Assembly: GCF_000768695.1 (NCBI RefSeq)
Contig: NZ_AVPL01000034.1
Span: 1-40,824 of the forward strand
From: Knoellia aerolata DSM 18566
GTDB lineage: Bacteria; Actinomycetota; Actinomycetes; Actinomycetales; Dermatophilaceae
Length of the DNA: 40,824 nucleotides
Direction: 5' to 3'
Positions 7,016 to 15,024 of this stretch are shown piece after piece. The notes under the pieces were generated by a model. That model did not search any database, was not told the DNA's origin, and was given only the letters and a program-made list of their open reading frames with translations. Both the position numbers and the translations under genes were made by a program. Each line of letters opens with the position of its first letter. Positions within the stretch are counted from its first letter, which is position 1.

Positions 7016-8151
7016 TCGACCCCAGGACTCCGGTGATCGTCGCGGCCCGGCGCACCCCGATCGGGACCGCCGGGCTGGCGCTGCGGAACGTCGACGCGGT
7101 CGGACTGGCGCACCCGGTGCTCCGGACGGTCGCCGACGACGTGCTCGCCGGCGGGCCGGCACAGGTGGTGCTCGGCAACTGCATGGGTCCTGGTGGCAAC
7201 ATCGCCCGGGTGGCCTCGCTCGCCGCCGGCTTCGGCGTCGGTGTCCCTGCCATGACCGTCGACCTCCAGTGCGGCAGTGGGCTGGCCGCCATCACCACCG
7301 CCTGTGCGCTGGTCAGATCGGGGTCGGCGGACACCGTCGTCGCCGGAGGAGTCGAGAGCGCGAGCACGGCACCGTGGCGGATGTGGCCGCCGGCAGACGG
7401 TGCCGCACCACGGCGATACACCCGTGCCCCCTTCTCCCCCGCAGAGATCGGCGACCCGGAGATGGGCGCGGCGGCTGATGACCTGGCCCGGAGCTCGGGC
7501 ATCAGCCGCGAACGGCAGGACGCGTATGCCGTCCGCTCCCACACGCGCGCCGCCGCCGCCCGGGCGGCCGGCAGGTTCGACGACGAGATCGTCGCGCTGC
7601 CCCAGCTCGACCACGACGAACGCGTGCGCGACACGCTGCGTACCTCGACCCTCGCTCGCCTCCCGGCGGCGTTCTCCGCCGGTGGCACCGTCACCGCGGG
7701 CAACGCGTGCGGCATCAACGACGGCGCAGCGGCCGTGACGATCGTGAGCGAGGCACGCAGGCGCGCCGACGGCATACCGGGTCTGGCCTGCCTCGACTGG
7801 GAGATGGTCGGCTGCGACCCCAACCTGCCCGGCCTCGGTCCGGTCCCGGCGATACGAAACCTGTTGCACCGCAACGCGATCCAGCAGGACGACGTCGGCG
7901 TCATCGAGATCAACGAGGCCTTCGCGGCGCAGGTGCTCGCCTGCTGCGATGGCCTGGGGATCGACGAGCAGCGGGTCTGCGTCGAGGGTGGCGCACTGGC
8001 GCTGGGACACCCGTGGGGCGCGTCCGGCGCGGTCCTCGCCGTGCGGATGTTCAGCCAGATGGTGCGGGTGGACGGTGCGGAGCTCGGGGTCGCCGCCATC
8101 GCCGTGGGTGGCGGGCAGGGCGTCGCGTTGCTCCTGCAACGCGTCGGCTGA
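7012..8151 (+). CDS. Thiolase-family protein lacking the second catalytic Cys
   Basis: A 379-residue thiolase (acetyl-CoA acetyltransferase fold), GTG start at 7012 overlapping the AMP-binding gene. The nucleophilic Cys87 (DLQCGSGLAAI), NEAFA and His333 (GGALALGHPWGASGA) are present. The final motif, normally with a Cys that serves as acid/base before GGGQG, reads AAIAVGGGQG here, with Ala364 at the Cys position. Loss of this residue should impair normal degradative or biosynthetic thiolysis, so the protein may catalyse a different Claisen chemistry, act as a partner subunit or be inactive. Coupling to an acyl-CoA ligase suggests a small fatty- or aromatic-acid pathway. The family is certain; the activity is open. 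Confidence 0.88.
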   Translation: MIDPRTPVIVAARRTPIGTAGLALRNVDAVGLAHPVLRTVADDVLAGGPAQVVLGNCMGPGGNIARVASLAAGFGVGVPAMTVDLQCGSGLAAITTACALVRSGSADTVVAGGVESASTAPWRMWPPADGAAPRRYTRAPFSPAEIGDPEMGAAADDLARSSGISRERQDAYAVRSHTRAAAARAAGRFDDEIVALPQLDHDERVRDTLRTSTLARLPAAFSAGGTVTAGNACGINDGAAAVTIVSEARRRADGIPGLACLDWEMVGCDPNLPGLGPVPAIRNLLHRNAIQQDDVGVIEINEAFAAQVLACCDGLGIDEQRVCVEGGALALGHPWGASGAVLAVRMFSQMVRVDGAELGVAAIAVGGGQGVALLLQRVG

Positions 8152-8178
8152 CCGGGAGTGTGGGTGGGCGCCACTGGG

Positions 8179-8184
8179 TAACCT
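8179..8184 (+). promoter_or_regulatory. Leaderless -10 hexamer for the DUF6328 gene
   Basis: TAACCT ends 6 bases before the ATG at 8191 and no ribosome binding site lies between, consistent with transcription starting at the start codon. Confidence 0.5.
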
Positions 8185-8190
8185 CGGCGC

Positions 8191-8682
8191 ATGGAGGCAG
8201 CGCAGCCCAACGAGGACCGTCACGAGACCGAGACCGAGCGGCTCGACCGCAACTGGGACGAGCTCCTCCAAGAGCTGCGCGTCACCCAGACCGGGGTCCA
8301 GATCCTCGCCGGCTTCCTGCTCACCCTGCCCTTCCAGCAGCGCTTCTCGACGCTGGACGACGGTCAGCGCGCGGCGTACCTCGTCTCGCTGGCGGCGGCC
8401 GTCCTCGCGACCGCACTGCTGGTCGCCCCGGTCAGCGCACACCGGATGTTGTTCCGGCAGAGGGCAAAGCGAGAGCTGGTCGCCTTCGCGGACGCTGCCG
8501 CTCGCATCGGCCTGGTGGCCCTCGCGGTGAGCATCGTCGCCGCGACCTTCCTCATCTTCGACGTCGTCGTCGGAGGGGGCGCGGGCGTCACGGCGGCCTC
8601 GGCGACCCTCGCGGTCTTCCTCGTGAGCTGGGTCGTCGTGCCGCTGGTCGTGCGTTCACGGCTGTCCCGGTCGGAGTCCTGA
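8191..8682 (+). CDS. DUF6328 family membrane protein
   Basis: A 163-residue protein with a charged N-terminus followed by NWDELLQELRVTQTGVQILAGFLLTLPFQQRF, the signature of DUF6328. Four hydrophobic segments follow: residues 37-50, a segment near 67-80 (SLAAAVLATALLVAP), 107-125 (GLVALAVSIVAATFLIFDVVV) and 133-152 (ASATLAVFLVSWVVVPLVV). These are small actinobacterial inner-membrane proteins without a known role. It stands alone, with 39 bases to the upstream thiolase and its own leaderless-type -10, so it is probably a separate transcription unit. No catalytic motif is visible. Confidence 0.85.
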   Translation: MEAAQPNEDRHETETERLDRNWDELLQELRVTQTGVQILAGFLLTLPFQQRFSTLDDGQRAAYLVSLAAAVLATALLVAPVSAHRMLFRQRAKRELVAFADAAARIGLVALAVSIVAATFLIFDVVVGGGAGVTAASATLAVFLVSWVVVPLVVRSRLSRSES

Positions 8683-8744
8683 GCCGACGGACGGGGCGGA
8701 CGGACCAGGCCCTCTGCGCCCTTCCCCGGGCGCGACCCCGGGTC

Positions 8745-8750
8745 TAGTCT
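8745..8750 (+). promoter_or_regulatory. Candidate -10 for the first M28 peptidase
   Basis: TAGTCT lies about 50 bases before the GTG start, giving a leader of about 43 bases. No DosR-type box is present upstream, unlike many genes farther along the window. Confidence 0.3.
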
Positions 8751-8800
8751 GCGGAAATCCGGCCGGATCCGGGCGCCGGACAGACCCCCGGGAGTACATC

Positions 8801-10399
8801 GTGAGATCGAGATCCGTCCTCGCCGTCGCTGCCAGTGCTGCGTTGGCCACCACCCTCGTGGCGTCCGTCGGGACTCAGGCCACGGCGGCACCGAACCCCA
8901 ACTCCCCCGCCAAGCTCACCAAGGCGGTCACCCTCGACGGCCTCCTCTCGCACCTCGAGGCGCTGCAGGACATCTCCGACGAGTTCGGAGACCGCGCCGC
9001 GGGCCGACCCGGCTACGACGCCTCCGTGGACTACGTCGTCGAGCAGCTGACGGCCGCGGGCTACACGCCGGAGGTGCAGGCATTCCAGTTCGACTACTTC
9101 GAGGAGAACTCGGAGCTGTTCCGGACCAACCCGGACAGGACCTTCGTCAACGAGGTCGACTTCCTCCGCAACACGTTCGACTCCGGCACACCGGAGGGGA
9201 CGGCGACCGGCGTCCTCTTCCCGGTCGACCTGAGACTCGACGCCCCCACCCTGCCGCCCAGCACGTCGACCAGCGGGTGCGAGGCATCCGACTTCACGGG
9301 GATGCCCACGGGAGCGATCGCCCTGGTGCAGCGCGGAACCTGCGGGTTCAACGTCAAGGTCCTCAACGCGCAGGCCGCCGGCGCCGCCGGTGTCGTCGTC
9401 ATGAACGAGGGTCAGCCCGGGCGGACCGGACTCCTCAACATGATCGGCGACGCCACCGGCCTGACCATCCCGGCCGTCTTCACGACCTACGCGGTCGGCG
9501 CCGAGCTGGCCACCACCCCGGGTCAGTCCGTGACGGTGACCGTGGACTTCGCCGCGGAGGAGCGGACGGCCTACAACGTCCTCGCCCAGACGGCGGCCGG
9601 CAACACGTCGAACGTCGTCATGGCCGGCGCCCACCTCGACAGCGTCCAGGGCGGCGCCGGGATCAACGACAACGGCTCGGGCAGCGCTGCCCTGCTGGAG
9701 ACGGCGATCCAGATGGCGAAGGTCAAGCCCAACAACGCCGTGCGCTTCGCGTGGTGGGGCGCCGAGGAGTCGGGCCTGCTCGGGTCCGAGCACTACGTCG
9801 CCGAGCTCAGCGATGCTGAGGCGGACGACATCGCCCTCTACCTCAACTTCGACATGGTGGCCTCGCCGAACTACATGTTCGGCATCTACGACGGTGACAA
9901 CTCCGGCGGCACCGCCGCTCCGGGCTTCATCCCCGTCGGCTCGGCCGAGATCGAGGACGTCTTCGAGGCCTTCTACGACAGCCGTGGGCTCCCGTCCCAG
10001 GACTCCGAGTTCTCGGGCCGGTCGGACTACGGTCCGTTCATCGCCGTCGGCATCCCGGCGGGTGGCCTCTTCACCGGGGCCGAGGGTGTGAAGACGGCAG
10101 CCGAGGCAGCCCTCTACGGTGGCGTTCCGGGCGCGGCGTACGACCCGTGCTACCACCAGTTCTGCGACAACCTCACCGGTGAGGGACAGGACGCGGCGCT
10201 GTACGCCGCGCTCGAGGCGGACTACGACCTGGTCGGCAACGTCAACACCGAGGCGCTCGACGTCAACGCCGACGCGATCGCCACGGCGGTGATCACCTTC
10301 GCGTTCGACACCTCGAGCGTCAACGGGGTGCGGGTGCCCGGGAAGTCGCACGGCGCCGGTCGCAGCGTCGACGCGTTCAGGGACAGGTTCGCCGGCTGA
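8801..10399 (+). CDS. Secreted M28 zinc aminopeptidase with PA domain
   Basis: A 532-residue exported peptidase, GTG start at 8801. A Sec signal peptide (SVLAVAASAALATTLVASVGTQATAA) ends near residue 30. A PA (protease-associated) insert spans roughly residues 130-245, with ALVQRGTCGFNVKVLNAQAAGAAGVVVMNEG. The M28 catalytic core carries the zinc-site residues: His in AGAHLDSV (about residue 278), Asp in INDNGSGSAALLE, Glu-Glu in WWGAEESGLLGSEHY, Asp in LNFDMVASPNYMFG and His in DPCYHQFCDN. Family members release N-terminal amino acids from peptides outside the cell. A close paralogue with the same domain order lies at 28290-29933. A strong hairpin follows the stop, so the gene is monocistronic. 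Confidence 0.93.
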   Translation: MRSRSVLAVAASAALATTLVASVGTQATAAPNPNSPAKLTKAVTLDGLLSHLEALQDISDEFGDRAAGRPGYDASVDYVVEQLTAAGYTPEVQAFQFDYFEENSELFRTNPDRTFVNEVDFLRNTFDSGTPEGTATGVLFPVDLRLDAPTLPPSTSTSGCEASDFTGMPTGAIALVQRGTCGFNVKVLNAQAAGAAGVVVMNEGQPGRTGLLNMIGDATGLTIPAVFTTYAVGAELATTPGQSVTVTVDFAAEERTAYNVLAQTAAGNTSNVVMAGAHLDSVQGGAGINDNGSGSAALLETAIQMAKVKPNNAVRFAWWGAEESGLLGSEHYVAELSDAEADDIALYLNFDMVASPNYMFGIYDGDNSGGTAAPGFIPVGSAEIEDVFEAFYDSRGLPSQDSEFSGRSDYGPFIAVGIPAGGLFTGAEGVKTAAEAALYGGVPGAAYDPCYHQFCDNLTGEGQDAALYAALEADYDLVGNVNTEALDVNADAIATAVITFAFDTSSVNGVRVPGKSHGAGRSVDAFRDRFAG

Positions 10400-10422
10400 C
10401 GGGTCCCATCGAGATCGACCAC

Positions 10423-10460
10423 AGGGGCGCACCCGGTGCCGCACCGCCGGGTGCGCCCCT
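10423..10460 (+). terminator. 14-bp perfect hairpin after M28 gene
   Basis: The arms AGGGGCGCACCCGG (10423-10436) and CCGGGTGCGCCCCT (10447-10460) are exact complements with a 10-base loop, 24 bases after the peptidase stop. No T tract follows; this is typical of actinobacterial I-shaped terminators. It isolates the next promoter. Confidence 0.75.
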
Positions 10461-10472
10461 CGACGCGCTCCC

Positions 10473-10486
10473 GGGCCCTTGGTCCC
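10473..10486 (+). promoter_or_regulatory. DosR-type box upstream of PNPOx operon
   Basis: GGGCCCTTGGTCCC, a 14-bp near-palindrome. It is centred 43 bases before the ATG at 10523, and a GACGGT hexamer begins 23 bases after it. The identical 14-mer occurs at 14320-14333. Confidence 0.7.
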
Positions 10487-10522
10487 TGTCCTCTCAGGCG
10501 CCGGTGCACGACGGTGGGGTCC

Positions 10523-10972
10523 ATGGACAACGAGACGGGACCCGCACCCGAGCAGGACGAGCCGACGCCCATTCGGGAGACGACCGTCAGCGAGTCGTGG
10601 GCGCTGTTGCGGGAGGCCGTGATCGGTCGTCTCGCGGTCATCCACGACGGCGCTCCCGACATCTTCCCGGTCAACTTCGCCGTCGACCACGGGACCGTGG
10701 TGCTCCGTACCGCCGGCGGGACCAAGCACGACGCTGCCAGGAACCACCCGGTCGCCTTCGAGGTGGACGGCTACGACGCGGGGAGCGGCGAGGCCTGGAG
10801 CGTCGTCGTGCGGGGCCACGCGGTCGAGGTGCGGGACGTGGACGAGTCGATCGAGATCCTCAACCTGCTGGACCCCTGGCAGAAGGGTCCCAAGCCCCAC
10901 CTCCTGCGCCTCGTCCCTGTCACCCTCACCGGCCGTCGGTTCCCGGTCAGTGGAGGCGTGCGGCACCCGTGA
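10523..10972 (+). CDS. Pyridoxamine 5'-phosphate oxidase-like flavin/F420 protein
   Basis: A 149-residue split-barrel protein of the PNPOx-like family. The ATG at 10523 is taken because the domain starts soon after it (VSESWALLREAVIGRLAVIHDGAPDIFPVNFAVDHGTVVLRTAGGTKHDAA). The pattern GRLAVxxxGxPxIxPVNFxxDxGxVxxRT is the signature of small flavin- or F420-binding stress proteins often found in DosR-type regulons. It would bind a flavin and reduce an unknown substrate in the cytoplasm. A second, divergent family member lies at 12937-13368. Its stop overlaps the start of the acetyl-CoA hydrolase gene (GTGA). The upstream 14-bp box implies induction by the DosR-like regulator. The reaction and cofactor cannot be fixed from sequence. 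Confidence 0.88.
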   Translation: MDNETGPAPEQDEPTPIRETTVSESWALLREAVIGRLAVIHDGAPDIFPVNFAVDHGTVVLRTAGGTKHDAARNHPVAFEVDGYDAGSGEAWSVVVRGHAVEVRDVDESIEILNLLDPWQKGPKPHLLRLVPVTLTGRRFPVSGGVRHP

Positions 10973-12279
10973 GCCATCCCACCACGACGTCTGACGTCAC
11001 CACCGCCCTTCGGGACAGGGCGCGTCGCCTCGACCGACCCCTGCGCGTCGTGGTCGGGGGGAACGCCTCCGTCCCCTGGACCCTGCTGCGCCTCCTCGAC
11101 GAGGGCGTGACGGAGTTCGAGCTGTTCATGCTCAACGCTCCACGCGGCATCCCCACGCGAGCGGGGGTCCGGCTCGTCACGCCGTTCGTGGGTCCCGGCA
11201 TGCGGGGGCAGCCGGGCCTGTCCTACCTGCCGGCGCGCCTCTCGCACGTCCCGACGCTGATGTCCCGGCGCTTCGTCCCGGACGTCGTCCTCGTCACCGT
11301 GTCGGCTCCCGACGGCGTCGGCGCCTTCTCGCTCGGCGCCGAGGTCAACATCCTCCCTGCCGCGATCGAGGCGTGCCGTGCCTCCGACGGCCTCGTCCTC
11401 GCCGAGTCACGGGCCGACATGCCGTTCACGTTCGGCGACGCCGAGCTCGGCGCGCACGACCTGGACGCCGTCCTCCTCGACGTGCACCCGCCGGCCGGCA
11501 ACGGTCACGTCGCGGTCCCCGTGTCCCCGGAGGTCGACCGCATCGGTGAGCACGTGGCCGTGCGGGTGGGGTCCGGCGCGACCCTCCAGCTCGGCATCGG
11601 CGCCATCCCGGACGCCGTCGTCCCCCGCCTCACCGACCGGCGGCGCCTCGGCGTCTGGAGCGAGATGGTTTCGGACGGCATCCTCCACCTCGACGACGCG
11701 GGGTCGCTCCACCCCGACCGCGAGGTCGTCGCGTCCTTCGCCGTCGGCGGACCACGCCTCATGTCCTGGCTGCACGGGAACCCGCGGGTGCGGATGCTGC
11801 GGACCGAGGTCGTCAACGACCCCGGGCACATCGCGGCCAACCCCGCCATGACGAGCATCAACACCGCCCTGAGCGTCGACCTCTTCGACCAGGCCAACGG
11901 CAGCCATATCGGCTCCCGCCTGCACTCCGGCTTCGGCGGGCAGTGCGACTTCGTCGTCGGAGCGATGGACTCCCCCGGCGGCCAGGCGATCCTCGCCGTG
12001 CGGTCGTGGCACCCGCGTGCCGACGTGTCGGCCATCGTCGGCCTGCTCGAGGGACCGGTGACGTCGTTCCAGCACACCGCCGTCGTCACCGAGCAGGGCT
12101 GCGCTGACATCATGGGGTGGGACGCCCAGGCCCAGGCACGCCACCTCATCGAGCATGCTGCTCACCCGTCGGTCCGTGCCGAGCTCTGGGAGGAAGCCCG
12201 TGACCTCGGGCTCGGCGAGGCGCAGCCCGCCTCAGGAACAGGAAAGGCAGGCCACGCATGCTCGTCGCCGACGTCATGA
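10969..12279 (+). CDS. Acetyl-CoA hydrolase/transferase family protein
   Basis: A 436-residue protein with a GTG start at 10969 coupled to the PNPOx gene. Family motifs: LQLGIGAIPDAVV, then LGVWSEMVSDGIL with the catalytic Glu, and a C-terminal domain with HSGFGGQCDFVVGAMDSPGGQAILAV and VVTEQGCADIMG. Related enzymes transfer CoA between acetyl-CoA and succinate, butyrate or 4-hydroxybutyrate, or hydrolyse acetyl-CoA. In a low-oxygen regulon such an enzyme would release acetate and recover CoA, or use fermentation acids; this is inference. Its last 22 bases overlap the CBS gene. The transferase/hydrolase family is certain, the acceptor unknown. Confidence 0.88.
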   Translation: MSHPTTTSDVTTALRDRARRLDRPLRVVVGGNASVPWTLLRLLDEGVTEFELFMLNAPRGIPTRAGVRLVTPFVGPGMRGQPGLSYLPARLSHVPTLMSRRFVPDVVLVTVSAPDGVGAFSLGAEVNILPAAIEACRASDGLVLAESRADMPFTFGDAELGAHDLDAVLLDVHPPAGNGHVAVPVSPEVDRIGEHVAVRVGSGATLQLGIGAIPDAVVPRLTDRRRLGVWSEMVSDGILHLDDAGSLHPDREVVASFAVGGPRLMSWLHGNPRVRMLRTEVVNDPGHIAANPAMTSINTALSVDLFDQANGSHIGSRLHSGFGGQCDFVVGAMDSPGGQAILAVRSWHPRADVSAIVGLLEGPVTSFQHTAVVTEQGCADIMGWDAQAQARHLIEHAAHPSVRAELWEEARDLGLGEAQPASGTGKAGHACSSPTS

Positions 12280-12845
12280 CCTCCCCCGCCCTCAGCCTCC
12301 CCCTGGGGGCTCCTCTCGAGGAGGCCATCGCGATCCTGGGCCGCTCACGGATCAGCTCGCTGCCGGTCGTCGACGAGCACGGCGTCGTCGTGGGCATCGT
12401 CTCCGAGGGCGACGTCCTGCGCGACCAGCTGCCGCGCGACCCGCGGGCACACCTGCGCGCGTCCTTGCCGACCCTGGCCCGCGACCGCACGGTGGACGAC
12501 CTCATGACCGCCGACCCGAGGTGCGTGACGTCGGCGACGGACAGCTCGGAGGTCGCCCAGACCCTCGCGGCCAAGGGCTGGAAGAGCATGCCGGTGGTCG
12601 ACGACGGCGGGCACCTCGTCGGCGTCGTCAGTCGCAGCGACATCCTGCGGGCGATGGCCGTGCCCGACGTCGAGCTCGTCGCGGCCATCCAGCAGGCCCT
12701 GGCCGAGGCCGGGTTGCCCGAGGTGACCGCGAGCGTCACGGGTGGGCACGTCACCGTGCACCCGGACCGCAGCGACCTCGGCCCGGCCGCGATGGCGGTG
12801 GCCGCCACGGTCCCGGGGATCCGCAGCGTCCAGCTCGCTCCCTGA
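12258..12845 (+). CDS. CBS-pair protein with C-terminal BON domain
   Basis: A 195-residue protein starting at ATG 12258 inside the end of the upstream gene. Two CBS motifs are clear: VADVMTSPALSLPLGAPLEEAIAIL...SSLPVVDEHGVVVGIVSEGDVLR (residues 3-57) and DDLMTADPRCVTSATDSSEVAQTLAAKGWKSMPVVDDGGHLVGVVSRSDILR (about 78-130). A BON-like tail follows (VELVAAIQQALAEAGLPEVTASVTGGHVTV). CBS pairs bind adenosine nucleotides and sense energy state; mycobacterial Hrp1 in the DosR regulon is a two-CBS protein of similar type. It is the last gene of the box-controlled operon. Its stop codon lies inside a 20-bp tandem duplication. The molecular target is unknown. Confidence 0.88.
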   Translation: MLVADVMTSPALSLPLGAPLEEAIAILGRSRISSLPVVDEHGVVVGIVSEGDVLRDQLPRDPRAHLRASLPTLARDRTVDDLMTADPRCVTSATDSSEVAQTLAAKGWKSMPVVDDGGHLVGVVSRSDILRAMAVPDVELVAAIQQALAEAGLPEVTASVTGGHVTVHPDRSDLGPAAMAVAATVPGIRSVQLAP

Positions 12846-12864
12846 GCGTCCAGCTCGCTCCCTG
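12825..12864 (+). repeat. 20-bp tandem duplication across the CBS stop codon
   Basis: AGCGTCCAGCTCGCTCCCTG occurs twice, head to tail (12825-12844 and 12845-12864), followed by a partial third unit AGCGAC. The first copy encodes the last residues of the CBS protein and its stop. A looser GCCGGCCTGC repeat follows near 12909-12930. The region separates two convergent operons. Confidence 0.9.
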
Positions 12865-12936
12865 AGCGACCGACTCACCGCCGGGCCTGCGCGGTCCTCG
12901 GTGGCCTGTGCCGGCCTGCGCCGGCCTGCGCCATCC

Positions 12937-13368
12937 TCAGTGCGGAAGGAGCTCGCGCCCGGAGATCTGATCGGGCCGGACGCGGACCCAGACCGAGTCG
13001 GTCCGGTCGCCCACGGGCCACGGCGCGGTGTCGAGAGCCTCGAGCTCGTGCACGAGGTCGTCCTCGTCCACCAGGGAGGCGACCCCCGTGAGGGTCACGC
13101 TCCAGCCGGTGACCGTGGCGCGGTCGTACTCGTCGACCTCGAAGCCCACCGGATCGTGGTCCGACGCCGCCTCGATCTTCGAGCCGCCGCTGGTGCGGAA
13201 GTAGACGTCCACCCCGTGCACGAGGTGGTGCACGGGCAGCACGACCACCTCGCCGGCGACGATGAACCCCAGCCGGCCGATCCCCGCCGAGGCGAGCCGG
13301 TCCAGGCACTCCTCGGTGCTCATGACCCGCAGGCCGCTGTGGTCGGTGGGGGCGTCGACGTCACTCAC
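12937..13368 (-). CDS. Second PNPOx-like flavin/F420 stress protein
   Basis: A 143-residue protein with a GTG start at 13368 overlapping the stop of the stress-protein gene (GTGA). The core MSTEECLDRLASAGIGRLGFIVAGEVVVLPVHHLVHGVDVYFRTSGGSKIEAA matches the pyridoxamine-oxidase-like split barrel, with LPVHH in place of the usual FPVNF of the copy at 10523. The C-terminal VWVRVRPDQISGRELLPH also fits the family. It should bind a flavin or F420-type cofactor and act in redox homeostasis. Its position as second gene of a box-controlled operon with a universal stress protein supports dormancy-type regulation. The substrate is unknown. Confidence 0.87.
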   Translation of the reverse strand: MSDVDAPTDHSGLRVMSTEECLDRLASAGIGRLGFIVAGEVVVLPVHHLVHGVDVYFRTSGGSKIEAASDHDPVGFEVDEYDRATVTGWSVTLTGVASLVDEDDLVHELEALDTAPWPVGDRTDSVWVRVRPDQISGRELLPH

Positions 13369-14258
13369 GGCGCCACCGCCGACAGTGCGTGGACGACGGC
13401 GATCGGGCACGGGCGGTCGCGGTGCAGGAGCCCCTGGCTGACCGAGCCGAGGAGCAGCCCGACGAACCCGCCGTGACCACGGCTGCCGACGACGATGAGC
13501 TGGGCACCCTCGGACTCAGCCAGCACGGCCTCCACCGGGAGAGACCGGCGCAGGACGGTGCGCACCTCCACCTCGGGGAACTTCGCGGACCACCCGGCGA
13601 GGGCGACGTCGAGCCGCCCGCGGTGCAGGTGCTCCAGCTCGGCGACCCGCTCCTCGCTCAGCCACGGGGCGTCGAAGGTCTGGGGAACGTCGACCCACCA
13701 GGAGTGCACGGCGGTCACCGACGCGCCGAGGGCAGCCGCCCGCTCGAAGGCGAAGCCGACCGCCGGGTCGTTCGCGGACGAGCCGTCCACGGCGACGACG
13801 ATGGGCGCCTGCGGCGACACGTCGAAGTCCTTGTCGACGACGACCACGGGGCAGGACGCGTGGGCTGCCACCTGCGACGAGGTGGAGCCCGAGAAGGCCT
13901 CTCCCAACGCCGACTGCCGGCGCCGTCCCACGACGACGAGCTCGGCCTCGCGGGAGGCGTCGACGAGGAACGAGGCGGGCGTGCCCGCCACGGACTCCAC
14001 GACGACGGCCCGCTCCGGAGCCATTCCCGCCACGCGCTCGCGCGCTTCGTCGACGAGCTCGCTGTCGAACTCCTCCGGCCAGGGGGTCGTCAGCCCGTAG
14101 CCGGCCGCGACGGGGTAGAGCATCCCGCGGGCCACGAGGACGTGCAGCGGCAGGTCTCGGCGCGTGGCCTCCGCGACGGCCCAGGCGAAGGCCGCGTCAC
14201 CGGGCGGCGACCCGTCGAATCCCACGACGACGGGGCGTGCGCTGGCAGGGGTGTTCAT
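13365..14258 (-). CDS. Tandem universal stress protein
   Basis: A 297-residue protein of two UspA domains (about residues 10-148 and 155-293). The ATG at 14258 is preceded by AGGAGG. Domain one begins RPVVVGFDGSPPGDAAFAWAVAEA and domain two VVAVDGSSANDPAVGFAFERAA. The second domain keeps an ATP-binding pattern GSRGHGGFVGLLLGSVSQGLL; the first has GRRRQSALGEAFSGSTSSQV. Tandem ATP-binding Usp proteins such as Rv2623 belong to the DosR regulon of Mycobacterium tuberculosis and promote slowed growth. The upstream box at 14320 and cotranscription with a PNPOx-like gene argue for the same role here. Confidence 0.92.
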   Translation of the reverse strand: MNTPASARPVVVGFDGSPPGDAAFAWAVAEATRRDLPLHVLVARGMLYPVAAGYGLTTPWPEEFDSELVDEARERVAGMAPERAVVVESVAGTPASFLVDASREAELVVVGRRRQSALGEAFSGSTSSQVAAHASCPVVVVDKDFDVSPQAPIVVAVDGSSANDPAVGFAFERAAALGASVTAVHSWWVDVPQTFDAPWLSEERVAELEHLHRGRLDVALAGWSAKFPEVEVRTVLRRSLPVEAVLAESEGAQLIVVGSRGHGGFVGLLLGSVSQGLLHRDRPCPIAVVHALSAVAP

Positions 14259-14319
14259 GGGTCCTCCTGTGCTGAAGGTCTGGTCCTCCGAGCGTGCCGC
14301 GAGCGAGGGTGACGGCACA

Positions 14320-14333
14320 GGGCCCTTGGTCCC
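14320..14333 (-). promoter_or_regulatory. DosR-type box upstream of Usp operon
   Basis: The minus strand reads GGGACCAAGGGCCC. A CACGCT hexamer starts 23 bases downstream and the ATG of the stress-protein gene follows at 14258, leaving a short leader with AGGAGG. The box sits 3 bp before the end of the regulator gene, so the regulator could bind next to its own 3' end. Confidence 0.7.
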
Positions 14334-14336
14334 GGC

Positions 14337-14981
14337 TCAGTGCTGGCGCTCGCCCCGCCGTTCCTTGCTGGCCATGTAGACCGCGGCTTGGGTGCGACGT
14401 TCCATGCCGAGCTTGGCGAGGACGGACGTGACGTAGTTCTTGACCGTCTTCTCGGCCAGCCCCAGCGCTTCGCCGATCTGGCGGTTCGTGAGGCCCTCCG
14501 CGATGTGCTGCAGGATGCGCCGCTCCTGGGGGGACAGCGCGGTGAGGCGAGGGTCGTCGACGTCGTGGCCCCACTGGGCACGCAGCCGCGACACCACGGC
14601 GTCGTCGAGCAGGCTCTCACCGGAGGCCACGCGCCGGATGGAGTCCACGAGGCGACTGCCGCGGATGTCCTTGAGGAGGTAGCCGGCGGCCCCGGCCAGG
14701 ACCGCCGAGCGCAGGGCCTCGTCGTCGTCGAAGGACGTCAGCACGATGCCGGCCACCGACGGGTCGACCGAGCGGACGTCACGGCACACGTCGATGCCGG
14801 AGCCGTCCGGCAGCCGGGCGTCGAGGATCATGACGTGCGGTCGGAGCGCGGGGATGCGCCGGGTGGCCTCCTGGGCACTGCCCGACTCCCCCACCACCTC
14901 GAGGTCGTCCTCGACCTCGAGCAGCTCACGCAGTCCACGCCGGACCACCTCGTGGTCGTCCAGCAGGAAGACCTTGATCAT
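14337..14981 (-). CDS. devR: DosR/DevR-like NarL-family response regulator
   Basis: A 214-residue response regulator with an ATG at 14981 after a GGTGTGGAG site. The receiver domain starts MIKVFLLDDHEVVRRGLRELL; the phosphoacceptor is Asp54 (MILDARLPDGSG), with Thr82 and Lys104, the same numbers as in mycobacterial DosR. The C-terminal LuxR-type helix-turn-helix LTNRQIGEALGLAEKTVKNYV plus AKLGMERRTQAAV is almost identical to the DosR recognition region that contacts GGGACT half sites. That predicts binding to the GGGACC-type boxes spread through this window. Two genes upstream lies its likely kinase partner, with a stress-protein gene between them. It has a plausible -10 (TAGGGT) and no box in its own promoter. 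Confidence 0.93.
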   Translation of the reverse strand: MIKVFLLDDHEVVRRGLRELLEVEDDLEVVGESGSAQEATRRIPALRPHVMILDARLPDGSGIDVCRDVRSVDPSVAGIVLTSFDDDEALRSAVLAGAAGYLLKDIRGSRLVDSIRRVASGESLLDDAVVSRLRAQWGHDVDDPRLTALSPQERRILQHIAEGLTNRQIGEALGLAEKTVKNYVTSVLAKLGMERRTQAAVYMASKERRGERQH

Positions 14982-15007
14982 CTCCACACCCTTCGTCGGC
15001 TCCGACC

Positions 15008-15013
15008 ACCCTA
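15008..15013 (-). promoter_or_regulatory. Candidate -10 for the devR-like gene
   Basis: TAGGGT on the minus strand lies 26 bases before the ATG at 14981, in the 43-base gap after the stress-protein gene. It would give a leader of about 20 bases containing the ribosome binding site. Confidence 0.35.
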
Positions 15014-15024
15014 GACGTGAGGTG

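Noticed and set aside
8721-8735. GGACC-A-GGCCC upstream of the first M28 gene
   Set aside because: It looks like a DosR-type box but the half sites are closer together than in the others, and no -10 stands at the right distance.
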